Source: Sulfurimicrobium sp964552675 (lineage in GTDB: Bacteria > Pseudomonadota > Gammaproteobacteria > Burkholderiales > Sulfuricellaceae). Taken from it: a stretch of 64,000 nucleotides of DNA. Both the position numbers and the translations under genes were made by a program. The notes under the pieces were generated by a model. The model saw only the letters and a program-made list of their open reading frames with translations. It was not told the DNA's origin and ran no database searches. Where the stretch lies: positions 1 through 64,000 of the forward strand of contig CAZKHJ010000009.1 in the NCBI GenBank assembly GCA_964552675.1, read 5' to 3'. This document shows, one piece after another, positions 33,878-42,041 of this stretch. Position 1 is the stretch's first letter, and each line of letters opens with the position of its first letter.

Positions 33878-34099
33878 ATGGTTAACATACTGGACTTGTG
33901 CTCCGGCAAGTGGGAGCAGGAAATGGGGGGCGACGCCGAGTGGGAAGTCGTCTGTACCGGATGGCATCCCGATACGCAGCACCCGGTGCCGCATCCTGGC
34001 CTGGCCCAGCGGACGGTTGAACCGCTTGCCGTGATGATGCCGCCGGAACTGCTGGGACGCGACCTGGACGAGTTTCTGGACAGGATGCAGAACTTCTGA
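33878..34099 (+). CDS. Unknown small protein next to class II ribonucleotide reductase
   Basis: The protein has 73 residues and I do not recognise a family. It is acidic, with no signal peptide or membrane segment. It begins MVNILDLCSGKWEQEM, has a His/Pro-rich middle (HPDTQHPVPHPG) and ends in an amphipathic LLGRDLDEFLDRMQNF. It has one Cys and three His. The ribosome site is strong (AAGGAGGTG). Its stop lies two bases before the TTG of nrdJ, and the translated frame has high quality for a short gene, so co-expression with nrdJ is very likely. It could be a reductase-associated subunit, but no sequence evidence shows that. Confidence 0.7.
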   Translation: MVNILDLCSGKWEQEMGGDAEWEVVCTGWHPDTQHPVPHPGLAQRTVEPLAVMMPPELLGRDLDEFLDRMQNF

Positions 34100-34101
34100 G
34101 C

Positions 34102-35925
34102 TTGCTTGATCATCTGAGTGAGCCGGTTGCAGCGGCGATCTGGGAAGCGAAATACCGCTACCGTGAAAGCGGCGTGCCTCAAGAGCACAGCATTGAGGAT
34201 ACGTGGCAGCGGGTAGCGCATGCCCTGGCCGCAGCAGAGGTATCCCGACCTGCGTACTGGGAGGCGCAATTTCATGCGCTGCTGCAGGATTTCAGATTTC
34301 TTCCCGGTGGCCGCATTCTGGCCGGCGCAGGCACCCGCCACAATCTTACCCTGTTCAACTGCTTTGTGATGGGCGCAGTCGAGGATTCCATTACGGGCAT
34401 TTTCGAGGCGCTGAAGGAGAGCGCGCTGACCCTGCAACAGGGCGGCGGAATCGGGCTCGATTTTTCCACCCTGCGGCCGCAGGGCATGGTGGCGCGAGGC
34501 GTGGGTGTTGCAGCGAGCGGACCGCTGTCTTTCATGCATGTCTGGGACAGCATGTGTGCCACCATCCTGTCCACTGGTGCACGGCGCGGTGCCATGATGG
34601 CGACGCTGCGCTGCGATCATCCCGATATCGAGGCATTTGTCGAGGCCAAGCGTGATGGATTGTTCCTGCATCACTTCAACCTCTCGGTGCTGGTAAGCGA
34701 TGCCTTGATGGTTGCCGTGGAGCAGGATGCGGAATGGCCGTTGCTGTTTCCTCTGGGCGAAGGCGAAGCGGCATCCGGCGAGATTGTCTGGCGTCGCTGG
34801 TCCGGCATGGCCGCACCACAGCCTTGCAGCGTGGTCAGAAAAATCGGCGCACGGGCCTTGTGGCACAGGATCATGTCAGCGGCTTACGATTGTGCCGAGC
34901 CGGGTGTGATTTTCATCGACCGCGTCAACCGCAGCAACAATCTCTGGTATTGCGAGCATCTCAGCGCGACCAACCCCTGCGGTGAAATCCCCTTGCCCGC
35001 CTATGGCGCCTGCAATCTGGGTTCACTCAATCTGACCCGCTTCGTGCGTTATCCTTTTACACCCCACGCCAGGCTGGATATGGACGCCATCAGTGCTGCC
35101 GCAGCGCTGGCCACGCGCATGCTGGATAATGTGTATGAGGTCTCGCGCTTTCCGCTACAAAAGCAGGCTGAAACCGCACTGGCCTCACGCCGCCTCGGGC
35201 TGGGCCTGACCGGACTGGCCGATGCCCTGATCATGCTGGATATCCCTTATGGCAGCACCAAATCATTGCACCTTGCCGGGGAGGTGATGGCGTGCATCTC
35301 ACATGCCGCGTATCGAAGCTCGATTCAGCTGGCCAGGGAGAAAGGGGGCTTCCCCCGGCTGGAAGTGGAAAAATATTTGCAGGGGGAATACGTGCGTGCC
35401 CTGCCTGAGGACATCCGGCAAGGCATCGGCCAGTATGGGATTCGCAACAGCCACCTCACCGCCATTGCGCCGACCGGGACGATCAGCCTGCTGGCAGGCA
35501 ATGTCTCCAGCGGACTTGAGCCGGTTTACGATTGGCATTACCAGCGCAAGGTACGAGGCGCGGATGGGCGGCTGGCCATCTTTGACATGCAGGACGCCGC
35601 CTACCGCCAATACATCACGCGGCATGGGGAAGACGTGTCGTTGCCGAAATCATTTGTGCGCGTGGCGGAAATATCTCCCCAAGCCCATCTTGGCATGCAG
35701 GCGGCGCTCCAGGCCCATGTCGATAATGCGATTTCCAAGACCATCAATGTTGCCGGGGACATGGGCTTTGCGGATTTCAGCAGCCTGTACCGGCTGGCTT
35801 ACGAGCGTGGCTTGAAGGGATGTACCGCATTTCGCCCCAACGCGGTTACCGGGCAGGTGCTGGTGGCAGGGGGCGGGATGGGGCCGGAACGCCAATGCTG
35901 TAGCATTGAACGCGAGGCGGACTAG
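34102..35925 (+). CDS. nrdJ: Adenosylcobalamin-dependent (class II) ribonucleotide reductase
   Basis: This 607-residue class II enzyme reduces ribonucleotides using adenosylcobalamin, without a separate radical-generating subunit. Landmarks are the substrate-loop FLPGGRILAGAGT, FNCFVMG (redox Cys), LTLQQGGGIGLDFSTLRP, the active-site block NPCGEIPLPAYGACNLGS with catalytic Cys and Glu, and a C-terminal Cys pair in QCCSIE. It lacks an N-terminal ATP-cone, so overall activity control is probably absent. The start TTG at 34102 is tentative. No cobalamin riboswitch fits in the short leader before the upstream small gene. It works with oxygen or without it. Confidence 0.93.
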   Translation: MLDHLSEPVAAAIWEAKYRYRESGVPQEHSIEDTWQRVAHALAAAEVSRPAYWEAQFHALLQDFRFLPGGRILAGAGTRHNLTLFNCFVMGAVEDSITGIFEALKESALTLQQGGGIGLDFSTLRPQGMVARGVGVAASGPLSFMHVWDSMCATILSTGARRGAMMATLRCDHPDIEAFVEAKRDGLFLHHFNLSVLVSDALMVAVEQDAEWPLLFPLGEGEAASGEIVWRRWSGMAAPQPCSVVRKIGARALWHRIMSAAYDCAEPGVIFIDRVNRSNNLWYCEHLSATNPCGEIPLPAYGACNLGSLNLTRFVRYPFTPHARLDMDAISAAAALATRMLDNVYEVSRFPLQKQAETALASRRLGLGLTGLADALIMLDIPYGSTKSLHLAGEVMACISHAAYRSSIQLAREKGGFPRLEVEKYLQGEYVRALPEDIRQGIGQYGIRNSHLTAIAPTGTISLLAGNVSSGLEPVYDWHYQRKVRGADGRLAIFDMQDAAYRQYITRHGEDVSLPKSFVRVAEISPQAHLGMQAALQAHVDNAISKTINVAGDMGFADFSSLYRLAYERGLKGCTAFRPNAVTGQVLVAGGGMGPERQCCSIEREAD

Positions 35926-36003
35926 GCGGGTGGCCGGGCCGGGCATACTGTTGCAAGCCCTGATAATCGGTTAAACTGCACATTTTTTGCGGGAATTGGC
36001 TTC

Positions 36004-36879
36004 ATGCTTAAAGGCAGTCTGGTGGCGATTGTGACGCCCATGCACGACGACGGTGGCCTGGATCTGGAGCGGCTGCGCGCGCTGATCGATTTTCATGTCG
36101 CGGAAGGTACCGACGGTATCGTGGTGGTCGGCACCACGGGCGAGTCGCCAACCGTGAATTACGACGAACATTGCCAACTGATCCGCGTGACCGTGGAACA
36201 GGTGGCCGGAAGGGTTCCGGTCATTGCCGGAACCGGGGCCAACTCGACCAGCGAGGCCATCGAGTTGACCCGCTGCGCCAAAGAGGCCGGGGCGAGCGCC
36301 TGTCTGCTGGTGACTCCCTACTACAACAAGCCTACCCAGGAAGGTTTGTACCGCCACTTCAAGGCAGTTGCCGAGGCGGTGGATATTCCCCAGATTCTCT
36401 ACAACGTTCCCGGCCGCACGGCCTGTGACCTGTCCAACGACACCGTGCTGCGCCTTGCGCAGATTCCCAATATCATCGGCATCAAGGATGCCACCGGCAA
36501 CCTGGAGCGCGGCACGGATCTGATCCTGCGCGCCCCGGCTGATTTTGCGCTGTATTCCGGTGATGATGCCAGTGCCCTGGCGTTCATGCTGCTCGGCGGC
36601 CATGGCGTGATTTCCGTGACGGCCAATGCCGCGCCGCGCAAGATGCATGAAATGTGCATGGCGGCATTTCGCGGTGACTTGGCCACGGCTCGGGCGATAA
36701 ACGCCAAACTGTTCGGCTTGCATCAGAAACTGTTCGTTGAGGCCAACCCGATTCCAGTGAAATGGGTGATGGCACGGATGGGGCGTATCGGCGATGGCAT
36801 CCGCTTGCCCTTGACCCCACTCTCTGCTGCCCACCATGATGTCCTTAATGCGGCAATGCGCCAGGCTGAATTGATCTGA
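36004..36879 (+). CDS. dapA: 4-hydroxy-tetrahydrodipicolinate synthase
   Basis: This 291-residue TIM-barrel aldolase condenses pyruvate with aspartate semialdehyde in lysine and diaminopimelate synthesis. Motifs are VGTTGESPTVNYDEH, LLVTPYYNKPTQEGLY, YNVPGRTACDL (Tyr of the catalytic triad) and IGIKDATGNLER with the Schiff-base Lys. It is eight bases upstream of bamC, the classic dapA-bamC pairing of proteobacteria. Confidence 0.97.
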   Translation: MLKGSLVAIVTPMHDDGGLDLERLRALIDFHVAEGTDGIVVVGTTGESPTVNYDEHCQLIRVTVEQVAGRVPVIAGTGANSTSEAIELTRCAKEAGASACLLVTPYYNKPTQEGLYRHFKAVAEAVDIPQILYNVPGRTACDLSNDTVLRLAQIPNIIGIKDATGNLERGTDLILRAPADFALYSGDDASALAFMLLGGHGVISVTANAAPRKMHEMCMAAFRGDLATARAINAKLFGLHQKLFVEANPIPVKWVMARMGRIGDGIRLPLTPLSAAHHDVLNAAMRQAELI

Positions 36880-36887
36880 AGGGATAT

Positions 36888-38021
36888 ATGAAGTTTCGCA
36901 AACTCGTTCTACCGTTGACTCTGCTGGCGCTTCTCGGCGGCTGCAGTTCCATGTCTTTCCTTGAAGGAAAGAAAATCGATTACAAATCGGCTGGCAAGGT
37001 GCCGCCGCTGGAAGTGCCGCCGGATCTGACCGCCCCTTCTTCAGACAGCAAGTTCGTGGTGCCGGATGTGAATCCGCAGGGGAGCGCCACTTATTCGGCC
37101 TATAGCCGCGAACGCACCGGGCAGCCCCAGGCGGCAGGCACCAGTTTGCTGCCCAGCCTTGACAAGGTGACGGTTGAACGCACCGGCAATCAGCGCTGGC
37201 TGGCGGTGCGCGCCACACCGGAGCAGGTGTGGCCGGTGGTGAAAGAATTCTGGCAGGAACTGGGATTCATCATCAAGACGGAAACACCCGAATCGGGTGT
37301 GATGGAAACCGACTGGGCCGAGGATCGCGCCAAGATTCCCCAGGATTTGATCCGCAACACGCTGGGCAAGGTGATTGACGGCCTGTATTCCACCGCCGAG
37401 CGCGATAAATTCCGTACCCGCCTGGAGCGTGGAACCGAAAACGGCGTGACCGAAATCTACATCAGCCACCGCGGCATGGTGGAAGTGATCGAAGGTGGCG
37501 ATGGCGGCAACCGCACGGTGTGGCAGCCCCGCCCTGCCGATGCCGGGCTGGAAGCCGAAATGCTGCGCCGCCTGATGGTGCGATTCGGTGTGGAAGAGAC
37601 ACGCGCCCAGACCCAGATCGCGAGCGCGGCGGCGGTGGAGCGCGCCAAACTGGGTGCAGCCCAGGATGGCGTACAAACCCTGACCGTGCTTGATCCTTTT
37701 GACCGTGCCTGGCGCCGGGTTGGTTTGGCGCTGGATCGAATCGGCTTTACCGTGGTCGACCGTGACCGCTCTACAGGGGTCTATTTCGTGCGCTATGCCG
37801 ACCCCGAAATCGACGGCAAAAAAGCAGAAAAAGGCTGGCTCTCCAAGCTGGCCTTCTGGAGCAGCGATGAAAGCAGAAAGATACGCCAGGAACAGTATCG
37901 CATCCTGGTGACACAGAATGCCGAGGTGTGCCTGGTTCGCGTGCAAAACAAGGACGGCAAGGCCGAAGCTTCGGAAACTGCTGGAAAAATCCTCAAGCTG
38001 CTGCATGAACAGCTGAAGTAA
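36888..38021 (+). CDS. bamC: Outer membrane assembly lipoprotein BamC
   Basis: The 377-residue lipoprotein has signal peptide and lipobox LALLGGCSS (Cys about residue 20). An unstructured segment follows (VPPLEVPPDLTAPSSDSKF) that binds BamD in relatives, then two helix-grip domains (TGNQRWLAVRATPEQVWPVV; LDPFDRAWRRVGLALDRIGF). BamC is a subunit of the BAM complex that inserts outer-membrane beta-barrels. It follows dapA and overlaps the next gene by one base (TAATG). Confidence 0.93.
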   Translation: MKFRKLVLPLTLLALLGGCSSMSFLEGKKIDYKSAGKVPPLEVPPDLTAPSSDSKFVVPDVNPQGSATYSAYSRERTGQPQAAGTSLLPSLDKVTVERTGNQRWLAVRATPEQVWPVVKEFWQELGFIIKTETPESGVMETDWAEDRAKIPQDLIRNTLGKVIDGLYSTAERDKFRTRLERGTENGVTEIYISHRGMVEVIEGGDGGNRTVWQPRPADAGLEAEMLRRLMVRFGVEETRAQTQIASAAAVERAKLGAAQDGVQTLTVLDPFDRAWRRVGLALDRIGFTVVDRDRSTGVYFVRYADPEIDGKKAEKGWLSKLAFWSSDESRKIRQEQYRILVTQNAEVCLVRVQNKDGKAEASETAGKILKLLHEQLK

Positions 38022-38788
38022 TGCGCTTTGCCTCGCTCGGTAGCGGCAGCCGTGGCAACGCGCTGGTGGTGGAGGCAGGAAAGACCAGGGTGATGCTGGA
38101 TTGTGGTTTCGCCGTGCGTGAAACCACACAGCGCCTGGCACGGCTGGAACTGACCCCCGAGCGTATCAGTGCAGTGGTGGTGACCCACGAGCACACAGAC
38201 CACATTGGCGGTGTTGCCGCCTTCGCGCGAAAATTCAATCTTCCGGTATGGCTTAGCCATGGCACTTATAGCCATGCCATGGCGCAATTCAGGGACAGCC
38301 AGCCTATCCATGTTTTTGATAGCCATGAACGTTTTGTCATTGGCGAGATGGAAATCGAGCCTTTCCCCGTGCCGCACGACGCCCGCGAACCGGCACAATT
38401 CGTGTTCGGCGATGGTGTGCGCCGGTTGGGTGTGCTGACCGATGCCGGTTGCTCCACGCCTCATATCGAAGCGGTGCTGAGCCGTTGCCATGCGCTGGTG
38501 CTGGAATGCAATCACGATGCGCAAATGCTGCAAAACGGGCCCTATCCGCCAGGCCTGAAGCAGCGTGTTGCCGGCCGTTTCGGCCACCTGGACAACGAGG
38601 CGGCGGCCAGCCTGCTGGCAAAGCTCGATAACAGCCTGCTGCAGCACCTGGTGGCAGCGCATCTGAGCGACAAGAACAATCGGCCTGACCTGGCGCGGCG
38701 GGCCTTGAGCCGGGCATTGAATTGTGAATCAGAATGGATTGGGATCGCCGGCCAGGAAACGGGGTTTGACTGGCGGCAGATTGCTTAG
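38021..38788 (+). CDS. MBL-fold metallohydrolase (YycJ/WalJ-like)
   Basis: This 255-residue metallo-beta-lactamase-fold protein has the first metal motif THEHTDHIGG, an earlier SLGSGSRGNALVVEA, a second His in PHDA, an Asp in LTDAGCSTPH, and LVLECNHDAQML and AAHLSDKNN further on. The pattern fits the YycJ/WalJ subgroup, which is linked to DNA processing or cell-wall coordination. The substrate is not determinable here. The ATG overlaps the bamC stop, so the two are probably translated together. A strong terminator follows. Confidence 0.88.
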   Translation: MRFASLGSGSRGNALVVEAGKTRVMLDCGFAVRETTQRLARLELTPERISAVVVTHEHTDHIGGVAAFARKFNLPVWLSHGTYSHAMAQFRDSQPIHVFDSHERFVIGEMEIEPFPVPHDAREPAQFVFGDGVRRLGVLTDAGCSTPHIEAVLSRCHALVLECNHDAQMLQNGPYPPGLKQRVAGRFGHLDNEAAASLLAKLDNSLLQHLVAAHLSDKNNRPDLARRALSRALNCESEWIGIAGQETGFDWRQIA

Positions 38789-38856
38789 GATTTGTTCAGG
38801 AAGGGCTGGCGCTCATTTCGTGGCGGGAGCGACCGCTCAAAAGTGAGCAGGAATAA

Positions 38857-38882
38857 AAAAACCGGCCCGAAGGCCGGTTTTT
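38857..38882. terminator. Bidirectional intrinsic terminator
   Basis: ACCGGCC (38861-38867) and GGCCGGT (38872-38878) pair perfectly around a CGAA tetraloop. The stem is flanked by A-runs on the left and T-runs on the right. It ends both the dapA-bamC-MBL transcript (plus) and the lipoprotein gene (minus). Confidence 0.92.
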
Positions 38883-38905
38883 CGTGCTCTTGTAAAACCC
38901 TGGAA

Positions 38906-39160
38906 TTACTTGGCCGGGGCAGCAGCAGGAGCGGCAGCGTCAGCAGCAGGAGCAGCCGGGGCAGCAGCAGGAGCGGCAGCGTCAGCAGCAGGAGCGGCCG
39001 GGGCAGCAGCGTCAGCAGCTGGGGCAGCAGGAGCGGGAGCAGGAGCCGGAGCTTCAACGGCCGGGGCAGGAGCGGGAGCAGGAGCCGGAGCTTCTTCTTT
39101 TTTGCCACAGGCAGACAGAGACAGGGCCAGCAGAGCGGCGAGCAGTACGGAGTGTTTCAT
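38906..39160 (-). CDS. Small Ala/Pro-repeat lipoprotein
   Basis: The 84-residue protein has a clear signal peptide and lipobox LSAC (Cys18), followed by GKKEEAPAPAPAP and an Ala/Pro/Asp-only tail. The tail is made of units such as AAPAADAAAPAAPA and ends in PAK. It is probably a lipid-anchored, extended periplasmic linker or spacer. It has no enzyme motif. The ribosome site AGGGAATTAAAGC precedes the ATG. Repeat length is likely to vary between strains. The opposite strand also has a long open frame here, but that is a consequence of the GCAGCA-type repeat. Confidence 0.85.
   Translation of the reverse strand: MKHSVLLAALLALSLSACGKKEEAPAPAPAPAPAVEAPAPAPAPAAPAADAAAPAAPAADAAAPAAAPAAPAADAAAPAAAPAK
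38913..39093. repeat. In-gene tandem repeats of the lipoprotein gene
   Basis: A 42-bp (14-residue) unit recurs with starts at 38913, 38955 and 38997 (each beginning GCCGGGGCAGCAGC). A second unit starting GAGCGGGAGCAGG occurs at 39031 and 39070, 39 bp apart. Both periods are multiples of three, so copy changes keep the frame. Confidence 0.88.
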
Positions 39161-39236
39161 GCTTTAATTCCCTTTTGAAAATTTTCAGAATATAAAAATC
39201 GGTTATTCCAAAGTTGGGGCGCCAACCGACCGCAGT

Positions 39237-39265
39237 ATTCTACCAATATTTACGGACTTTGCCAG
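39237..39265 (-). promoter_or_regulatory. Candidate promoter of the lipoprotein gene
   Basis: On the minus strand CTGGCA (39265-39260, four of six -35 positions) and TAGAAT (39242-39237, five of six) are spaced by 17 bases. They lie about 77 bases before the ATG. Confidence 0.45.
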
Positions 39266-39276
39266 CCCTTCGGGTT

Positions 39277-39316
39277 GAATATTTATGCTAATTAAGAAAC
39301 TTAGGGATAAATATTC
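39277..39316. repeat. Inverted repeat in the AT-rich spacer
   Basis: GAATATTTAT (39277-39286) and ATAAATATTC (39307-39316) are perfect 10-base arms separated by 20 bases. The arms are AT-only apart from their ends, with no adjacent T-run. The structure lies upstream of the lipoprotein promoter candidate and just beyond the end of the unknown gene at 39358. Confidence 0.55.
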
Positions 39317-39357
39317 ATGAACTTTATGTCATAAGTCTGTTTTTTTTGCTGAATGGA

Positions 39358-39861
39358 CTACAGACCCAGGGTTGTGGGGGGGGCAGCCGGCTCTGACGCT
39401 TCCAGGATTTCGTTGAAGCGCCGTGCCAGTTCCAGCGCACCATCCTTGTCATTCAGCGCCAGCAGGGCGCGCGGGTGATCGTAATGGAAACGGTGCAGGT
39501 AATGGTCATTATCGGCAATGATAAAGGGATCGCTCACGTTCCGTGCCTCATCGGTGGTCTGGTAGATGCTGATGGCATGGCTGAACTGCCTGAGCAGATT
39601 CATCATGCGCGGGCATTCCCGTGTCAGGTAGTCGGTGTCGTGCAAAACGACGGTGAGCCGGTTGGTGCGGCTGCGGAGGAGAAAGTTTTGCAGCAACTCG
39701 ATTCTTGCGGCGCTGTTGTAGCCGCTGCCGCGCAGGTTGTGGTCAAAAACGCGCAGCGTGCGGCGTGCCTGTGAAATCACGCTGTTGATGGCCTGCTCGT
39801 AGTCGAGCTGCCCCTCGATTTTGTGGTGTTCTGGCGTTGCAGTCGGGTCGGCGTCAGGCAT
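39358..39861 (-). CDS. Conserved protein of unknown function (DUF7931-like)
   Basis: The 167-residue soluble protein contains LDYEQAINSVISQARRTLRVFDHNLRG, an HKD-like reminiscence of phospholipase-D-type folds (FDHNL, later FIIADNDHYLHRF) but without a full HxKxxxxD motif. I believe it matches a domain family found beside roxA in betaproteobacteria, but that is from memory. The start at 39861 (MPDADPT) lies five bases beyond the roxA stop; an upstream in-frame extension is unlikely. It is probably co-transcribed with roxA. Confidence 0.65.
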   Translation of the reverse strand: MPDADPTATPEHHKIEGQLDYEQAINSVISQARRTLRVFDHNLRGSGYNSAARIELLQNFLLRSRTNRLTVVLHDTDYLTRECPRMMNLLRQFSHAISIYQTTDEARNVSDPFIIADNDHYLHRFHYDHPRALLALNDKDGALELARRFNEILEASEPAAPPTTLGL

Positions 39862-39866
39862 CGCAT

Positions 39867-40985
39867 TTACCCCAGTACGAGATACCCGGAACGGTACCAC
39901 TGATGCAAGCGCTTTTCCAGTGCTGCGCTGACGGTCTTTCCAGCGGACAGCTCACGCCGGTCGGCAAGCTCCGTCAGCAGCGGGAGATCCTCCTTATCCA
40001 TTTCCAGCGCCTCGCCATTAAGAAACAGGGTGTTGCCATGGAACAGCATCTGGCTTTTGAGGTCGAGACGAATGCCATGGCTATCCAGGCGCTGCCGGAA
40101 TTTTGCCGCTGTCAGGGGGCGTGCCGGTGGGTCGAAGTACACGCTGGCCTTGGGTTCGGTCAGATAGGCGCCGAGAAAGCGTTCCACCGCGCTGCGATCC
40201 CAGCGGATCTGGCGCAGCATGGCGCTGACCTGGCCAATCATGGCGGAGCTGATTTCCGCCGGATGCCGGCAACGCTTCAGATCCGGGTCGTGGTAAATCC
40301 CTTCCAGCTTGATTTCGTCCTGCAGATATACCAGGAACTGGGTGGCGATTTCCTGCGCATAGGGTGCCTTGAAGCCTGCCGAGTAGGTCATGCAGTGGTC
40401 CTGTGCGAGGCCGTAGTGCGCGCATTGCGGCGGGAGGTAAAGCAGGTCGCCGGGGCCGGTGATCCATTCCTGTTCCGGCTGGAAGTTTTGCAGGATGCGC
40501 AGCGGTGCGCCAGGCAGAAGCGTCTGGTCGGCCTGGGTGCTGATTTGCCAGCGGCGGTGCCCCATGCCCTGGATCAGGAAGACATCGTAGGGGTCAAAAT
40601 GTGGGCCGACACTGCCGCCCTTGGGGGCGTAGCTCACCATCAGGTCGTCGAGGCGGGCGCGGGGGATGAAATTGAACCGGTCCAGCAACGCGGCGCCTTC
40701 CCGCAGGAACAGGTTGACGCCCTGCACCAGCAGTGTCCAGCGGGTCTGCGGCAGGCGCTGGAAATCTTCGTCGCTAAATGGCCCACGCCGCAATAGCCAT
40801 TTCTCGCCCTTGTTCTGCACCAGCCGTGATTCCGCTTCTTCCAGACAGGCGAGTCCGGCCAGTTCGTCGGGTGTCAGCAGCCCGCTGAAGCCGGGGAAGG
40901 CGTTGCGTACCAGCAGGGGTTTTTTCTGCCAGTATTCGTGCAGGAACTGCTGTGCGGTGAGGCCGCCGAGAAAGGGGAGTCGCAT
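39867..40985 (-). CDS. roxA: Ribosomal protein uL16 arginine hydroxylase (JmjC-type)
   Basis: This 372-residue cupin/JmjC 2-oxoglutarate oxygenase matches RoxA/YcfD, which hydroxylates an Arg of ribosomal protein L16. The N-terminus FLHEYWQKKPLLVRNAF fits, then the iron-binding HxD in GPHFDPYDVFLIQG, a later His in PQCAHYGLA, and HRRWQI. The C-terminal winged-helix region is present. I prefer the ATG at 40985 because the upstream alternative is a TTG with no ribosome site. It is divergent from bcp. Confidence 0.9.
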   Translation of the reverse strand: MRLPFLGGLTAQQFLHEYWQKKPLLVRNAFPGFSGLLTPDELAGLACLEEAESRLVQNKGEKWLLRRGPFSDEDFQRLPQTRWTLLVQGVNLFLREGAALLDRFNFIPRARLDDLMVSYAPKGGSVGPHFDPYDVFLIQGMGHRRWQISTQADQTLLPGAPLRILQNFQPEQEWITGPGDLLYLPPQCAHYGLAQDHCMTYSAGFKAPYAQEIATQFLVYLQDEIKLEGIYHDPDLKRCRHPAEISSAMIGQVSAMLRQIRWDRSAVERFLGAYLTEPKASVYFDPPARPLTAAKFRQRLDSHGIRLDLKSQMLFHGNTLFLNGEALEMDKEDLPLLTELADRRELSAGKTVSAALEKRLHQWYRSGYLVLG

Positions 40986-41077
40986 GGTCTGGAAGGCTCG
41001 CAATCGGGATCGGGGGAGTATAGCAGTTTGGTGAAATCGGATAGAATGGCGCGGTCATTCTTACTTAGCGAGCCCCC

Positions 41078-41548
41078 ATGCTGGAAACCGGACACCCTGC
41101 CCCTGTATTCAAACTGCCTGATGCCGATATGGAAATGCTTGGCCTGAAAGATTTCAAGGGCAAGAACATCATTCTGTATTTCTACCCCAAGGACGATACT
41201 CCGGGGTGCACCATCCAGGCGATCGAATTCAGCGAGGTCGAGGAGGATCTGGAGCATCTCGGCACTGTGGTGCTCGGAGTGAGCCGGGATGACTGCATTT
41301 CCCATGCCGCATTTCGCGACAAGCATGGCATTACGGTGCGCCTGCTGGCCGACACGGAAGGCGAGGTGTGCGCCAAATATGGCGTATGGCAGGAAAAGGA
41401 AAAGGACGGCGTGAAGAAAATGGGGATTGTTCGCTCCACTTTCATTATTGATCAACGAGGCGTACTGCGTCATGCGCTGTACGGCGTGAATCCCCGCGGC
41501 CATGCCGCAGAAGTGGTGCGTCTCATCAAAGACCTGGAGCAAGCATGA
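41078..41548 (+). CDS. bcp: Thioredoxin-dependent peroxiredoxin Bcp
   Basis: This 156-residue BCP/PrxQ-type peroxidase has peroxidatic Cys44 in the TPGCT motif and FYPKDDTPGC preceding it. The usual second Cys five residues later is replaced by Ile49. Other Cys in DDCISH and EVCAKY could serve as resolving residues, or the enzyme may be one-Cys. It reduces hydroperoxides in the cytosol. It overlaps slyD by four bases (ATGA), so oxidative defence and protein folding genes are coupled. Confidence 0.94.
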   Translation: MLETGHPAPVFKLPDADMEMLGLKDFKGKNIILYFYPKDDTPGCTIQAIEFSEVEEDLEHLGTVVLGVSRDDCISHAAFRDKHGITVRLLADTEGEVCAKYGVWQEKEKDGVKKMGIVRSTFIIDQRGVLRHALYGVNPRGHAAEVVRLIKDLEQA

Positions 41549-42033
41549 AAATTGCAAAAAATACGGTGGTGACCATCAACTACGAGCTGCGCAACAGCGA
41601 CGGTGAAGTCCTTGAGCAAAGCGACGAGCCGGTCAGCTATCTGCACGGCGGCTACGACGGTATTTTCCCCACCGTGGAAGAGGCGCTGCAAGGCAAAGGC
41701 GTGGGCGAGAGCTGCGAACTGACGCTGGAGCCGGAACACGCCTTTGGCGAATACGATGCCGACCTGGTGCGGATCGAGCCGCGCAGCCAGTTTCCGGAAG
41801 GGCAGGTGGAAGTGGGCATGCAATTTGAAGGTGCCGCGGATGAGGACGATGATCCCGAGTGGATTCTCTATACCGTGACCGATGTGACCGACGACAAGGT
41901 GGTGGTGGACGGCAACCACCCCCTGGCGGGCCAGCGCCTGCTGTTCAAATGCAGCGTGACCGAAGTGCGTCCCGCCACCGCAGAAGAAGTTTCCCACGAG
42001 CACGCCCATGGTGCGCACGGGCATCATCACTAG
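41545..42033 (+). CDS. slyD: FKBP-type prolyl isomerase SlyD
   Basis: The 162-residue protein has an FKBP core (VVTINYELRNSDGEVLEQS, ALQGKGVGESCELTLEPEHAFGEYD), an inserted flap (IEPRSQFPEGQVEVGMQF) and a His-rich tail HEHAHGAHGHHH that can bind nickel. It catalyses prolyl isomerisation and acts as a chaperone, with possible roles in metal insertion into hydrogenases. The start overlaps the bcp stop. A GC-rich hairpin follows the gene. Confidence 0.94.
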   Translation: MKIAKNTVVTINYELRNSDGEVLEQSDEPVSYLHGGYDGIFPTVEEALQGKGVGESCELTLEPEHAFGEYDADLVRIEPRSQFPEGQVEVGMQFEGAADEDDDPEWILYTVTDVTDDKVVVDGNHPLAGQRLLFKCSVTEVRPATAEEVSHEHAHGAHGHHH

Positions 42034-42041
42034 GACTTAAC

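Noticed and set aside
38906..39100. CRISPR-like repeat array
   Set aside because: The repeats are contiguous in-frame Ala/Pro codons without spacers, and no cas genes are present.
38910..39167. Plus-strand frame of Ala/Gly repeats over the lipoprotein gene
   Set aside because: The minus-strand gene has a ribosome site, signal peptide and lipobox; the plus frame arises from GCAGCA repeats.
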